A stretch of DNA of 64,000 nt from Xenorhabdus cabanillasii (GTDB lineage: Bacteria; Pseudomonadota; Gammaproteobacteria; Enterobacterales; Enterobacteriaceae). This document shows, one piece after another, positions 21,347-31,192 of the stretch (its first letter is position 1; each line of letters starts with the position of its first letter). The notes beneath the pieces are model-generated. The model was not told the DNA's origin, searched no databases, and saw only the letters and a program-made list of their open reading frames with translations. The stretch is taken from contig NZ_QTUB01000001.1 of assembly GCF_003386665.1 (NCBI RefSeq), positions 2,232,001-2,296,000 of the forward strand. Direction: 5' to 3'. The translations under genes were made by a program, and so were the position numbers.

Positions 21347-22048
21347 ATGAAGAAGATTGTGTTTTGTCTTTCCTTGATACTAACTACTTTTGCTAACAAT
21401 ACCTTTGCTGACGACAGCAAGATTAATGATTCATTGTCAAAAATGGGGCTTAAGGCAGAAAGCATCACTCCATCGCATATTACCGGGGTAAGTACTGCTT
21501 TAACCCAGCACGGAACACTTTATATATCCAATGATGGTAAATATCTGTTCCAGGGGCCACTTTACGATCTCAGTGGAAAAGTACCAAAACAAGTGATTAA
21601 TAAGGCTTTGGTAGAAAAACTGGAATCTTTGAAAGATCAAATGATCATTTATAAGGCTCCAAAAGAAAAACATGTAGTTACTGTATTTACAGACATTACT
21701 TGTGGATATTGCCATAAGTTACATGAAAATATTAAAGAATATAATGATGAGGGAATCACTATCCGTTATCTGGCATTCCCTCGTAATGGCTTGCAACACC
21801 AATCAGCGAAAGATATGCAATCTATTTGGTGCAGTGCGAAGCCTGCTAAAGCATTGGATGATGCTTTTAAAGGCGAGAAAGTTTCGCCTATTGAAAGTTG
21901 TAAAAAGGATATTGCCAAACATTATGAGCTAGGCTTACAGTTTGGTGTCAGTGGAACACCAGCTATGATACTCAAAGATGGCAGTATGATTAGTGGTTTT
22001 ATGCCGCCAAAAGATTTAGCTGACGCATTAGCACAGCATGCTGAATAA
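21347..22048 (+). CDS. dsbC: Thiol:disulfide isomerase DsbC
   Basis: Periplasmic disulfide-bond isomerase. It has a signal peptide (MKKIVFCLSLILTTFANNTFA, cleaved about residue 21), an N-terminal dimerisation domain, and a thioredoxin-fold domain with the CGYC active site in FTDITCGYCHKLHE (about 113-126). The cis-proline loop is GVSGTPAMIL. A second Cys pair (SIWCSAKP and IESCKKD) matches the structural disulfide of the family. Full length at 233 aa. Confidence 0.95.
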   Translation: MKKIVFCLSLILTTFANNTFADDSKINDSLSKMGLKAESITPSHITGVSTALTQHGTLYISNDGKYLFQGPLYDLSGKVPKQVINKALVEKLESLKDQMIIYKAPKEKHVVTVFTDITCGYCHKLHENIKEYNDEGITIRYLAFPRNGLQHQSAKDMQSIWCSAKPAKALDDAFKGEKVSPIESCKKDIAKHYELGLQFGVSGTPAMILKDGSMISGFMPPKDLADALAQHAE

Positions 22049-22100
22049 TCATCGCCAACAGATCCTGATTTAGTGAATAACAGGTAGTGAATTAAGCCCA

Positions 22101-23834
22101 GTGAATAGAAAAACACAACTCCGCCGCCGTCCAGCGGCGGATGATAGCCACCTTCCCGATAGTATCCATCCGTTATTGCGCCGTTTATATGCTACGCGAG
22201 GTATACGCCAGGCTGATGAGTTAGAACGCGGAGCAAAAGGGCTACTCAATTATCAATCTCTCAATGGCATTGAAGAGGCTGTTTCCTTGCTTATCGCAGC
22301 ATTGCACCAACATTGGCGCATTGTTATTGTCGGTGATTTTGATGCTGATGGAGCAACCAGTACCGCATTAAGCATCCGTGCATTACGTGCAATGGGATAT
22401 CGTGATCTGGATTATTTTGTGCCTAATCGTTTTGACGATGGTTATGGCTTAAGTGTGCAGGTTGTGAATGATGTCGCCAAAAAAGGGGCTGATCTGATCA
22501 TTACAGTCGATAATGGGATCTCTTCCCATGATGGTGTTACGACAGCACATCAGCATGGCATTAAAGTGATCGTCACAGATCACCATTTGCCGGGAGAAAT
22601 ACTGCCAGCCGCAGATGCTATCATCAACCCCAATCTGGTGGATTGCTCCTTTCCTTCGAAAGCATTGGCGGGTGTTGGTGTTGCCTTTTACCTGATGTCC
22701 GCACTCAGAGCGGAACTACGTAAAATAGAATGGTTTGAGCAACAGGGTATTCCTTTGCCCAATCTGGCAGAATTGCTTGATTTGGTGGCATTGGGAACAG
22801 TGGCAGATGTCGTTCCTCTCGATACCAACAACCGTATTCTGGTGTATCAGGGATTGAACCGGATCCGGGCAGGGCGTTGTTGTGCCGGTATTCGTGCATT
22901 ACTGGAAGTTTCCAAACGGGAATCAGGAAAGCTGGCTGCCAGCGATTTGGGATTCTCTCTTGGCCCGCGGTTAAATGCAGCAGGGCGACTGGATGATATG
23001 TCCGTTGGTGTTGCATTGTTGTTGACTGATGATCTTGTACAGGCACGACAGATTGCCTGTGAATTAGATGGATTGAACCAAACCCGCCGTGAAATTGAAC
23101 AGGGTATGCAGCAGGAAGCCTTGCAGATCTGTGACCAAATTGAACGAACTCATACTGAATTACCTTACGGGCTGGCTATTTATCACCCTGAATGGCATCA
23201 GGGAGTTGTGGGCATTTTGGCATCTCGTATTAAAGAGCGTTTTCATCGTCCGGTTATCGCTTTTGCTCCTGCGGGAGACGGAACACTGAAAGGTTCAGGC
23301 CGCTCCGTAAATGGACTACATATGCGAGATGCTCTTGAGCGTCTTGATACCTTATATCCGGGTTTAATGCTGAAATTCGGTGGCCATGCCATGGCAGCCG
23401 GGTTATCGATTGAGCAGGATAAATTCGACCAGTTTCAGCGCCATTTCTCTGAGTTGTTGGCAGACTGGCTGGATATCACTCAGCTTGAAGGTGTCGTCTG
23501 GAGTGATGGTGAGCTGGCATTAAAAGAGCTGTCACTGGAAGTTGCTGAGATCCTGCGGGATGGAGGTCCTTGGGGGCAGGCATTTTCTGAGCCGGTATTT
23601 GACGGTAAATTCAAGCTTCTGCAACAGCGGATTGTTGGTGAAAATCATCTGAAAGTCATGCTTGAGCCGTTAAAAGGAGGGCCGATGTTGGATGGTATTG
23701 CGTTTAACATCGATACAAAATTCTGGCCAGATAACAGCGTTAAAACGGTGGAACTGGCTTATAAACTGGATATCAACGAATTTCGCGGTAACCGTGATAT
23801 TCAGCTTTTAATCCAGCACATCTGGCCTCACTGA
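22101..23834 (+). CDS. recJ: Single-stranded-DNA-specific exonuclease RecJ
   Basis: 5'-3' single-strand exonuclease of recombination and mismatch repair. It belongs to the DHH family: motifs VIVGDFDADGATSTAL (about 76-91), TVDNGISSHDG (about 135-145), VTDHHLPG (about 155-162), and the DHHA1-type HGMAAG-like GGHAMAAGLS segment (about 427-436). The 577 residues are full length. It starts at GTG 22101, about 50 bp after dsbC, and likely shares its transcript. Confidence 0.95.
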   Translation: MNRKTQLRRRPAADDSHLPDSIHPLLRRLYATRGIRQADELERGAKGLLNYQSLNGIEEAVSLLIAALHQHWRIVIVGDFDADGATSTALSIRALRAMGYRDLDYFVPNRFDDGYGLSVQVVNDVAKKGADLIITVDNGISSHDGVTTAHQHGIKVIVTDHHLPGEILPAADAIINPNLVDCSFPSKALAGVGVAFYLMSALRAELRKIEWFEQQGIPLPNLAELLDLVALGTVADVVPLDTNNRILVYQGLNRIRAGRCCAGIRALLEVSKRESGKLAASDLGFSLGPRLNAAGRLDDMSVGVALLLTDDLVQARQIACELDGLNQTRREIEQGMQQEALQICDQIERTHTELPYGLAIYHPEWHQGVVGILASRIKERFHRPVIAFAPAGDGTLKGSGRSVNGLHMRDALERLDTLYPGLMLKFGGHAMAAGLSIEQDKFDQFQRHFSELLADWLDITQLEGVVWSDGELALKELSLEVAEILRDGGPWGQAFSEPVFDGKFKLLQQRIVGENHLKVMLEPLKGGPMLDGIAFNIDTKFWPDNSVKTVELAYKLDINEFRGNRDIQLLIQHIWPH

Positions 23835-24052
23835 ATTGGCTTTACTGACTGAGTCGATCGAGTGGCTAAGGTAGTGTGACTAACCATTTATCCATTGCCA
23901 CATAATCAAATGTGATTATGTGGCAAGTCACTTGAAATGCTATAAACCCTTTGCCAGATCCGTTACAATACGCGGTTCGAAAATATCCATACGATCATCT
24001 TTCTGTAAAAACCATCGTTTTTTATAAAAACACAACGTATAAGACACGAAAT

Positions 24053-25151
24053 ATGTTTGAAATTAATCCGGTAAAAAACCATATTCAGAACCTGTCTGAG
24101 CGGACAGCAGTTCTGAGGGGGTATCTTTGACTATGATGCCAAGAAAGAACGTTTAGAAGAAGTCAATGCTGAATTGGAGCAGCCTGATGTCTGGAATGAA
24201 CCGGAGCGGGCACAGGCGTTGGGTAAAGAACGTTCATCACTGGAAGGCATTGTAGAAACGATTGATCAGCTTGAACAAGGCTTAGAAGATGTAAACGGCT
24301 TGTTAGAACTGGCCGTTGAAGCTGATGATGAAGAAACTTTCAATGAAGCGGTAGCTGAATTGGAGCAATTGGAAGAAAAACTGGGCCAGCTTGAATTCCG
24401 TCGCATGTTCTCTGGCCAATATGACAGTGCAAACTGTTATTTGGATCTACAGGCAGGTTCTGGTGGTACGGAAGCACAGGACTGGGCGAGTATGTTGATG
24501 CGCATGTATCTGCGCTGGGCAGAATCCAAAGGCTTTAAGACTGAAATTATTGAAGAATCTGATGGTGATGTTGCAGGTCTGAAATCCGCTACCATCAAAA
24601 TTATCGGTGAATATGCCTACGGTTGGTTACGTACAGAAACCGGCGTACATCGTCTGGTACGTAAAAGCCCGTTTGATTCTGGTGGTCGCCGTCATACATC
24701 ATTCAGCTCAGCCTTTATTTACCCGGAAGTTGATGATGACATTGATATCGAAATCAATCCTGCTGATTTGCGTATCGACGTATACCGTGCCTCTGGTGCG
24801 GGTGGTCAGCATGTCAACAAAACCGAATCTGCGGTGCGTATTACTCACATACCGACAGGTATTGTTACTCAGTGCCAGACAGACCGCTCTCAGCATAAAA
24901 ACAAAGATCAGGCGATGAAACAACTGAAAGCCAAACTGTACGAGCTGGAAATGCAGAAGAAAAATGCTGACAAACAGGCTATGGAAGAGAACAAATCGGA
25001 TATCGGTTGGGGTAGTCAGATCCGCTCTTATGTTTTGGATGATTCCCGCATTAAAGATTTGCGTACAGGTATCGAAACCCGTAATACGCAGTCTGTGCTG
25101 GACGGTGATTTGGACAAATTCATTGAAGCAAGCTTAAAAGCTGGCCTATGA
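24053..25151 (+). CDS. prfB: Peptide chain release factor 2 (with programmed frameshift)
   Basis: Releases peptides at UGA and UAA stop codons. It is read in two frames: codons 24053-24127 (25 codons ending CTT), then +1 to 24129-25151, so TGA at 24128 is skipped. The downstream part carries the catalytic GGQ in [18 protein letters not shown] and the stop-recognition SPF motif in [11 protein letters not shown]. The total is about 365 residues, as in E. coli. Followed 10 bp later by lysS, in the conserved prfB-lysS pair. Confidence 0.96.
24116..24131 (+). promoter_or_regulatory. prfB programmed +1 frameshift site
   Basis: The sequence AGGGGGTATCTTTGAC has the internal Shine-Dalgarno-like AGGGGG three bases before the slippery CTT, then the in-frame TGA plus C, the weak context for RF2. 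This is the classic autoregulatory frameshift: scarce RF2 delays termination and raises frameshifting. Confidence 0.95.
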
Positions 25152-25160
25152 GGAACTAAA

Positions 25161-26675
25161 ATGTCACAACAACAGCAGGGAGCTGAACAGGCTCCTGATT
25201 TAAATAACGAACTGAAAACACGCCGTGAAAAACTGGCTACACTGCGCAGCAACGGTATTGCATTCCCGAATGATTTTCGCCGTGAAAACATTTCTGAAGA
25301 TCTGCATGCAAAATACGATGCCAAGACTCAGGAAGAGCTGGAAGCGCTGAATATTGAAGTGACTATTGCAGGTCGTATGATGACCCGCCGTATCATGGGT
25401 AAGGCATCTTTTGCAACCTTGCAGGATATGGGCGGCCGTATCCAGATCTACGTTTCCCGTGACGATCTGCCGGAAGGTATTTATAACGAACAGTTCAAAA
25501 AATGGGACTTAGGTGACATTTTAGGTGTACGCGGTAAATTATTTAAAACCAAAACCGGCGAGCTTTCCATTCATTGTAGTGAACTGCGTTTACTGACTAA
25601 AGCACTGCGTCCATTGCCGGATAAGTTCCACGGTCTGGCAGATCAGGAAACCCGTTACCGTCAGCGTTATCTGGATCTGATCTCGAATGATGAATCGCGT
25701 AAGACATTCCAGATCCGTTCCCGTGTAATGTCTGCGTTGCGTAATTTCATGATCAGCAAAAACTTCATGGAAGTTGAAACGCCGATGATGCAGGTGATCC
25801 CTGGCGGAGCGAGTGCGCGTCCATTTATTACTCACCACAATGCGCTGGATATCGACATGTATCTGCGTATAGCGCCAGAGCTTTACCTGAAACGTCTGGT
25901 GGTGGGTGGTTTTGAACGTGTGTTCGAAATCAACCGTAACTTCCGAAATGAAGGTGTTTCACCACGCCATAACCCAGAGTTCACCATGATGGAACTCTAC
26001 ATGGCCTATGCTGATTATCAGGATTTGATCGTTCTGACTGAAGAACTGTTCCGCGCACTGACTCAGGACGTGTTGGGTACAACTTTGGTCAAATACGGCG
26101 AGCAAGAGTTCGATTTTGGCAAACCTTTCGTGAAAATGACCATGAAAGAGGCAATTTGCAAATATCGCCCGGAAACCAATGTAGCGGATCTGGATGATAT
26201 GGATAAAGCTGTTGCTATCGCTGAATCTCTTGGCATTGAAGTTGAAAAAGGTTGGGGATTGGGCCGTGTTCAGTGTGAAATCTTTGAAGAAACTGCGGAA
26301 AGCCATCTGATTCAGCCGACATTTATTACTGAATATCCGGCAGAAGTTTCTCCACTGGCACGTCGTAATGATGATAATCCCTTCATTACTGACCGTTTTG
26401 AATTCTTTATTGGTGGACGTGAAATCGGTAATGGTTTCTCTGAGCTGAACGATGCAGAAGATCAGGCAGAACGTTTTGCAGAGCAGGTTCGTCAGAAAGA
26501 CGAAGGTGATGACGAAGCCATGTTCTACGATGATGACTACGTAACTGCACTGGAACATGGCATGCCACCAACAGCGGGTTTGGGTATTGGTATCGACCGC
26601 ATGGTGATGCTGTTTACTGACAGCCATACCATTCGTGACGTGATCTTGTTCCCGGCCATGCGTCCGAACAAATAA
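25161..26675 (+). CDS. lysS: Lysyl-tRNA synthetase
   Basis: Class IIb aminoacyl-tRNA synthetase that charges tRNA-Lys. The 504-residue protein has an OB-fold anticodon-binding domain (about 60-150, [18 protein letters not shown]). The three class II motifs follow: motif 1 near [20 protein letters not shown] (about 203-222), motif 2 [21 protein letters not shown] (about 255-275), and motif 3 [14 protein letters not shown] (about 474-487). All are intact. Confidence 0.96.
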   Translation: MSQQQQGAEQAPDLNNELKTRREKLATLRSNGIAFPNDFRRENISEDLHAKYDAKTQEELEALNIEVTIAGRMMTRRIMGKASFATLQDMGGRIQIYVSRDDLPEGIYNEQFKKWDLGDILGVRGKLFKTKTGELSIHCSELRLLTKALRPLPDKFHGLADQETRYRQRYLDLISNDESRKTFQIRSRVMSALRNFMISKNFMEVETPMMQVIPGGASARPFITHHNALDIDMYLRIAPELYLKRLVVGGFERVFEINRNFRNEGVSPRHNPEFTMMELYMAYADYQDLIVLTEELFRALTQDVLGTTLVKYGEQEFDFGKPFVKMTMKEAICKYRPETNVADLDDMDKAVAIAESLGIEVEKGWGLGRVQCEIFEETAESHLIQPTFITEYPAEVSPLARRNDDNPFITDRFEFFIGGREIGNGFSELNDAEDQAERFAEQVRQKDEGDDEAMFYDDDYVTALEHGMPPTAGLGIGIDRMVMLFTDSHTIRDVILFPAMRPNK

Positions 26676-26701
26676 TCGTTTTTTGATTAAAATCGATGAA
26701 T

Positions 26702-26738
26702 AATGCCCTGCTCGGCCTGTTGAGCGGGGCATTTTTTT
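26702..26738 (+). terminator. Intrinsic terminator after lysS
   Basis: GC-rich hairpin AATGCCCTGCTC / GAGCGGGGCATT with one wobble, followed by a run of seven Ts, 26 bp after the lysS stop. Confidence 0.88.
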
Positions 26739-26849
26739 ACGCATAAGATAGATTGAATTAACTGATTAAAAATTTGTACTTCTTTTGATTGATAAGCCGT
26801 TGCTGAGATTCAATAAGAAGTATATATTTGATTGCGTCAATTCGCTGAT

Positions 26850-26923
26850 GCGGGTGTAGCTCAATGGTAGAGCAGAGGCTTCCCAAGCCTACGACGAGGG
26901 TTCGATTCCCTTCACCCGCTCCA
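26850..26923 (+). tRNA. glyU: tRNA-Gly (CCC anticodon)
   Basis: 74 nt including an encoded CCA. The cloverleaf is clear: acceptor GCGGGTG, D-arm GCTCAATGGTAGAGC, anticodon loop TTCCCAA with CCC at 26882-26884, and T-arm GAGGG TTCGATT CCCTT. It closely resembles E. coli glyU. The outermost anticodon-stem pair (26875 with 26891) appears as a G-A mismatch. The integrase remnant about 100 bp downstream implies the gene has served as an integration site. Confidence 0.93.
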
Positions 26924-27021
26924 AGTAAACATCTCCCGCAGTCAATTAAAGTCTACTAAGCCCAGAAAAATCAAACGAGTTACTCTCTCTTAATCTAGTA
27001 TCGTCTTTCTAAGTCTATGTA

Positions 27022-27400
27022 ATGTGTTGTATGAAGCTGACAGACTTAATGATTAAGCGAGCTAAACCGAAAGAAAAAGCCTATACGTTAGCGGATGGCA
27101 ACGGGCTATCTTTGTTAATCGATACTAATGGCTTGAAAGGCTGGAGGTACTGTTATCAATTTGCGGGTAAAAACGAAAATGATTTCATTCGGTATTTATC
27201 CAGTAGTAACACTTACCGAAGCCAGAACCAAACGTGACGAAGCGAGAAAGTTAGTTGCTAATGGAATCAATCCCAGTAAAGTCAGAAAAGCTGAAAAAAT
27301 ATCCGTTCTTTCATATTGCTTGCGGCGAACGTGGGTGATGAGGATACGCCTTCCACTTTCAGTTCATCGCACAACGCTTGCGATAAATATCCTTTGATGC
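27022..27400 (+). pseudogene. P4-type tyrosine integrase, N-terminal remnant
   Basis: Two overlapping frames together encode the DUF4102 N-terminal domain of P4-family integrases. The first reads MKLTDLMIKRAKPKEKAYTL.. to YQFAGK (to about 27175). The second continues KMISFGIYPVVTLTEARTKRDEARKLVANGINPS. The shift is explained by one extra A in the AAAAA run at 27169-27173. After about 27310 the sequence no longer resembles an integrase, and the catalytic domain is absent. It lies next to tRNA-Gly, as expected for this family. Confidence 0.85.
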
Positions 27401-27411
27401 CCTTCTAAGTG

Positions 27412-28482
27412 TCAAGTTGTTATTTGCACGCTGTTAATCTGCCGATCCCGGTTACGCAATAAAGTAAATATTTCTCTGGATATATAACGTTTTAAACAGC
27501 GTATAGCTTCCAGTTTGGAATGACCTTCTCCGACCCGTCTAGCGACATATTCCTGTGTCTTAGCATCTGTACGTAGCCTGCCAATGGCGATAATATGAAG
27601 CGCACTGTTCGCTGCACGATCACCGCCCCGGTTGAGCCGATGACGCTGATTTTTTCCTGAAGACGCAGGCACTGGACTTACCCCACATAATGCAGCAAAA
27701 CTTGATTCTGAACGGAGGCGTTCTGGATTATCTCCAACTGTGATAAGACGTTGAGAAGCACATTCATATCCTACCGCTTTGCACTTAATAAGATCCGGTG
27801 CAAGATCATCCACAATAGCGGCAATCATGATGTCCAGTTCGCTAATTTCATCATGTAATTCCAGATAGCGTCGCGCCAGTGATTTCAGTGAAATACGGTA
27901 GGCATCCTCAACATGACGGTATCGAGTCATATCGGGTTTGGATGTGACGAGAATGCGTATCAGCTGCATTCGTGTGAGTTTTCTAAGCTGCTCTCGTCAT
28001 TTTTCAGGCACAGAGACGAGAGTCATCTGAAGCATTTGTAGTGCAACACGCCGTGCCATGATTGCTGTTTTCCGGCAGGCTTTCAGAACACGAAGAGATT
28101 CAACCATACCATCCCTAGTTTTAGGCGTGACTGTCCGGATAAGTGAAAACGCTGCATGAGCTGCGCATTCGGCATCAATCGTGTCACTTTTTCCCCGCTT
28201 TCTGCGTTCCATTCTATCAGGGGCAGTCACCTCAAGGACTTCAATACCTTCAATTTGAAAATATCGCAATAAACCCGCGCCATATGAACCCGTACATTCA
28301 ATACCTACCCGGATTAGTGGCCCAAATGACCTCATCCAGGATAACATTTGGCAATATCCCCGCCGAGTTGCCGGAAAAAATTCGCGCCCTAAAACACAAT
28401 TATTATGATCAACGACTGCTGCAACGTGCAGGTCTTTATGTGTATCAACACCACCGATGACGCCCTGTTGAATTTCAGCCAT
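27412..28482 (-). pseudogene. IS110-family transposase, interrupted by one stop codon
   Basis: DEDD-type transposase of the IS110 family. The N-terminal part carries GGVDTHKDLHVAAVVD, the family DxxK start, and GIECTGSYGAGLLRYF. The C-terminal Transposase_20 part carries SSFAALCGVSPVPASSGKNQRHRLNRGGDRAANSALHIIAIGRLR. Both parts lie in one frame: a single TGA at 27997-27999 splits a 357-codon reading frame, with nine sense codons (REQLRKLTR) before the next ATG. It is therefore a nonsense mutant, not a frameshift. Element ends were not located. Confidence 0.87.
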
Positions 28483-28639
28483 AGGATAAAATCTCTGTTA
28501 GCGAACGCGCTGGCTTCTCCTGATAGATACCTCGGACAGGACAGTAAAGAGACAAGCCGTCAGGCCCTTCTTGAGTCACGCGTACCGTGAGGAGAATCCC
28601 CTTATAGCGTATTCTTGTCACCGACAGATCAAAGGCAGG

Positions 28640-29160
28640 ACACAATTTTGGTCAATCGCCATACGGGTCAGGAAACAGAAAAAACGCCATACATCAGAAG
28701 AATAGATTAAAAAGATCTTTGGTCTATAGAATCTGACAGAGGTATTCTTACTGTCTCCATACAAATGCCCAGTTAGCCCTTTCACCAATTTCTTAACGGG
28801 TTTGCGATCGTCAGTATTTCCCGGCGTTAATTTGACAGATAAAAGTTCACCACAATCATTAATGACCAAATGAAGTTTAAAACCATAAAACCACCACATG
28901 CGGGTTTTTCCTCGTTGTGCAACGCCATCAAGAACATGATTTCGGGGGAATACGGCAATTGTGGCAAACAGCGATTTTGGTGGAATCTATAAAGGCAATG
29001 CCTTGTGATTTTTCTTTGCATGAAACAAGGAAGGCGCATAAAGGAATAATCGCTCTTTTCTTCCTTATCCAGAGTTCAGGTTTCTTACAAAAACGATCCA
29101 TCGCCTGTCAGGATCGCCTTCGGATGGCGAAACAAAACGCCCTTTCAGGCTACAGGAGTT
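28640..29160 (-). pseudogene. IS982-family transposase remnant
   Basis: On the - strand, scattered frames spell conserved IS982 DDE segments in order: KSQGIAFIDSTKIAVCHN-like near 29000-28940, then WWFYGFKLHLVINDCGELLSVKLTPGNTDDRKPVKKLVKGLTGHLYGD (28899-28757). The remainder is scrambled by indels, and both ends are lost. Boundaries are approximate. Confidence 0.75.
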
Positions 29161-29301
29161 TTTTATTGTCGCTAAAAAGCGCTTTAATCCAGTTTAGATT
29201 AACTGATTTTTATAGTCATAGTAATAATGAAAGTTGTGTGTTGAACGATATAATTTATAATCAAGGTTGAAAGTTACTTTAACCTTGATTATAAATTATA
29301 A

Positions 29302-29739
29302 TTATGGATTCATACCATCGAACGGTAAGATAAAGAAAGCTTCACATTTCTTTGATTCACAACCTAAAAATTTCTCTCTATTATTTTTTTTAAATGTAAT
29401 CATTCCTCCACCATTAATATAAAAATTCCATATTTCATTGTTTATTTTTACTTTTCCATTTATATCACATGGAGTTTGATAGAAAGATTCATATGGAGAA
29501 TAATCATATTCCCTGCTAATATCAAAAATATTATTTATATCTTCCTTACTTAAGTTCCATTTTTTGCAGATATCAATAATGTCTTTGTCATTATTTTTAG
29601 TTATCACTAATCCTGTTAAACTAATTATTTCTATTTTGTTTTTCGAATAAATATAAGGGCTAAATATCATTAGAATAAAGATTAGCACCTTCGCCTTCTG
29701 TTTTATAAGATATTTTATCATGTTCATATATATCACCAT
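29302..29739 (-). CDS. Probable immunity protein for the adjacent amidase toxin
   Basis: Small exported protein. The likely start is ATG 29724 (MNMIKYLIKQKAKVLIFILMIFSPYIYS), a signal peptide with cleavage near the YIYS segment, giving about 140 residues. The mature domain ends in WNFYINGGGMITFKK...CESKKCEAFFILPFDGMNP. That pattern resembles periplasmic immunity proteins paired with peptidoglycan-amidase effectors. It overlaps the end of the amidase frame by about 65 bp on the same strand, as expected for a toxin-immunity pair. Function is inferred from location, size, export signal and C-terminal pattern. Confidence 0.6.
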   Translation of the reverse strand: MVIYMNMIKYLIKQKAKVLIFILMIFSPYIYSKNKIEIISLTGLVITKNNDKDIIDICKKWNLSKEDINNIFDISREYDYSPYESFYQTPCDINGKVKINNEIWNFYINGGGMITFKKNNREKFLGCESKKCEAFFILPFDGMNP

Positions 29740-30197
29740 TATCTAAATTATAATTACATTTTAATAAGCTAACTAATTTTTTAATTGATTCACTTTGTTG
29801 TGCAGTGGCTTGATCCCAAGATTTAGATGCCTTATTATAACCTGCAACAACTTCAATTCCTATACTATCATCATTCATAGGGTATCTATCAGGATATGCT
29901 TTTAATTTTTCATGGTCATGAATTTTTTTTCGGATTCCATCCCCAACCTTTTATTTTTTTTGCTTCATCTGAATTACAATTATTTTCTGCTATACATTTA
30001 GATCTTATTTTTCCTATATGATATGTATATTGTTTTAAACTAGCTGTTTGTTTTATTGTACCATCCTTGTCTATAATAAAATGCGTTCCAACTCCTGTTG
30101 ATTTGAATGATGATATAGCTGTTGACATACTTGAACCTCCTGTTCTATGTAATTCCTCCGGTTGATAAAACCCCTGATAGAAGGCCAGTTTTGCCAT
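29660..30197 (-). pseudogene. Peptidoglycan amidase (Amidase_2/PGRP type) toxin, frameshifted
   Basis: N-acetylmuramoyl-L-alanine amidase domain in two frames. The first (30197-29916) has LHRTGGSSMSTAISSF with the first zinc-ligand His, then GTHFIIDKDGTIKQTASLKQYTYHIG. The second (to 29660) has DDSIGIEVVAGYN and YEHDKISYKTEGEGAN with the late His. The frames join if the A8 run (T8 at 29923-29930 on +) is read as A7. A good AGGAGGT site precedes an internal ATG at 30128, but starting there would lose the first His. The upstream part is continuous with a primase remnant. A signal-peptide gene for probable immunity follows, so a contact- or secretion-delivered antibacterial toxin is likely. Confidence 0.72.
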
Positions 30198-30870
30198 TTC
30201 TACACCGTGCTGCTGGCGATAATCGTCCTAGTTGGCTTTAATGGAATCCGGTGGCAATGTGACCCAACCATTAACCGCAATGGCTGCTTTTTCTGCCGAG
30301 ATTTTGCCGATATTCACTTTTGGTTTACCGTTATTATCCAACTCATCGGGATGATGTCAGTCATTATCCGCTGCAATAATAATTTTCGTGTCCGGCCAGC
30401 GCTCCCGAACGGCTTTGGCAACAGAATGTAAATTGCCTGCATTCAGCGCAGCGAGAACAGTACTTTTACAGAGCTGGTTAACCGTAAATGCTGTGGCGTA
30501 ACCTTCTGTAATGATGACTGTGTCGGGGCGTTCTTCCAGCTCTGGCAGAGTAATAAAAGTCCCTTTCTTCTGGCTGCCGGAGAATAGTTTTTTCTCGCCA
30601 TTCGGTTTGATGAATCGGACAGCAGTCTCTGATTAGGGCAGAGCAGCCCCTTTGCAGTCAGATAGGGAGATTTGTCCTGCAACAGCTTGCGTTATCAATG
30701 CCGCTAATCGGCTGTGTTGGATAGATGGTTTCTCTGGTTGGTCTGGGTTCGGGCAAAGGCAATGCCAGTTGCCATAATGGTGATCATTAATAAAGTGAAA
30801 ACGGTCAGTGCCACCACGAATAGGGCAGTCAGCAGGCTTTCCCAATGATACATGGCGGATTTTTTCATGG
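30135..30870 (-). pseudogene. P4-type DNA primase remnant
   Basis: One - strand frame reads, in order, a primase zinc-finger (GKPADCPIRGGTDRFHF.. GNWHC, with one Cys changed to Arg) and a TOPRIM domain (VIITEGYATAFTVNQL and IIIAADND). It ends in DDYRQQHGVEMAKLAFYQGFYQPEE. The frame is broken by TAA near 30633, TGA at 30357-30359 and TAG at 30228-30230. The TAG replaces what is usually Trp in a WDDY motif. The helicase part is missing. The frame runs directly into the amidase remnant, marking a recombination joint. Confidence 0.78.
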
Positions 30871-31192
30871 TCTGGATCAGATCGAGCGGTTTTTGGTTAC
30901 CTGTCTTATCTGAAGCTGTAAATTTAGGGTGATTTCTGGGTATGCTGTATATCAGCTATCATCGTTACCTCGTATAACGGTTGTTGGTCAGACGCCTCAG
31001 TTATGTGTCAGCGTTGTTTTTTTATATTACGTTTATTATTTATCGGCTTATCATTCACATAGAGCAGTGCTCCTACCACGTTGACCATAACAATTTTACC
31101 CTGCACGATCTTAATCTACGTTTTGATTCACGCACGACAAACGTCCCGAAAACTACGTGGCGTCACTTGTGTAACAGCGGAGCGATTACCAA
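30871..31192. other. Intergenic, no recognisable gene
   Basis: About 320 bp between the primase remnant and the lectin fragment. Short frames exist on both strands but show no family signature. A few codons before 31192 in another frame (SDAAGQPIPKV) may belong to a decayed upstream part of the lectin-like gene. Nothing else supported. Confidence 0.4.

Noticed and set aside
27997..27999. TGA as selenocysteine in the IS110 transposase
   Set aside because: No selenocysteine insertion hairpin or family precedent; a simple nonsense mutation is far more likely.
30162..30431. 89-codon + strand frame
   Set aside because: It is the antisense shadow of the primase TOPRIM remnant, whose - strand frame carries the conserved residues.
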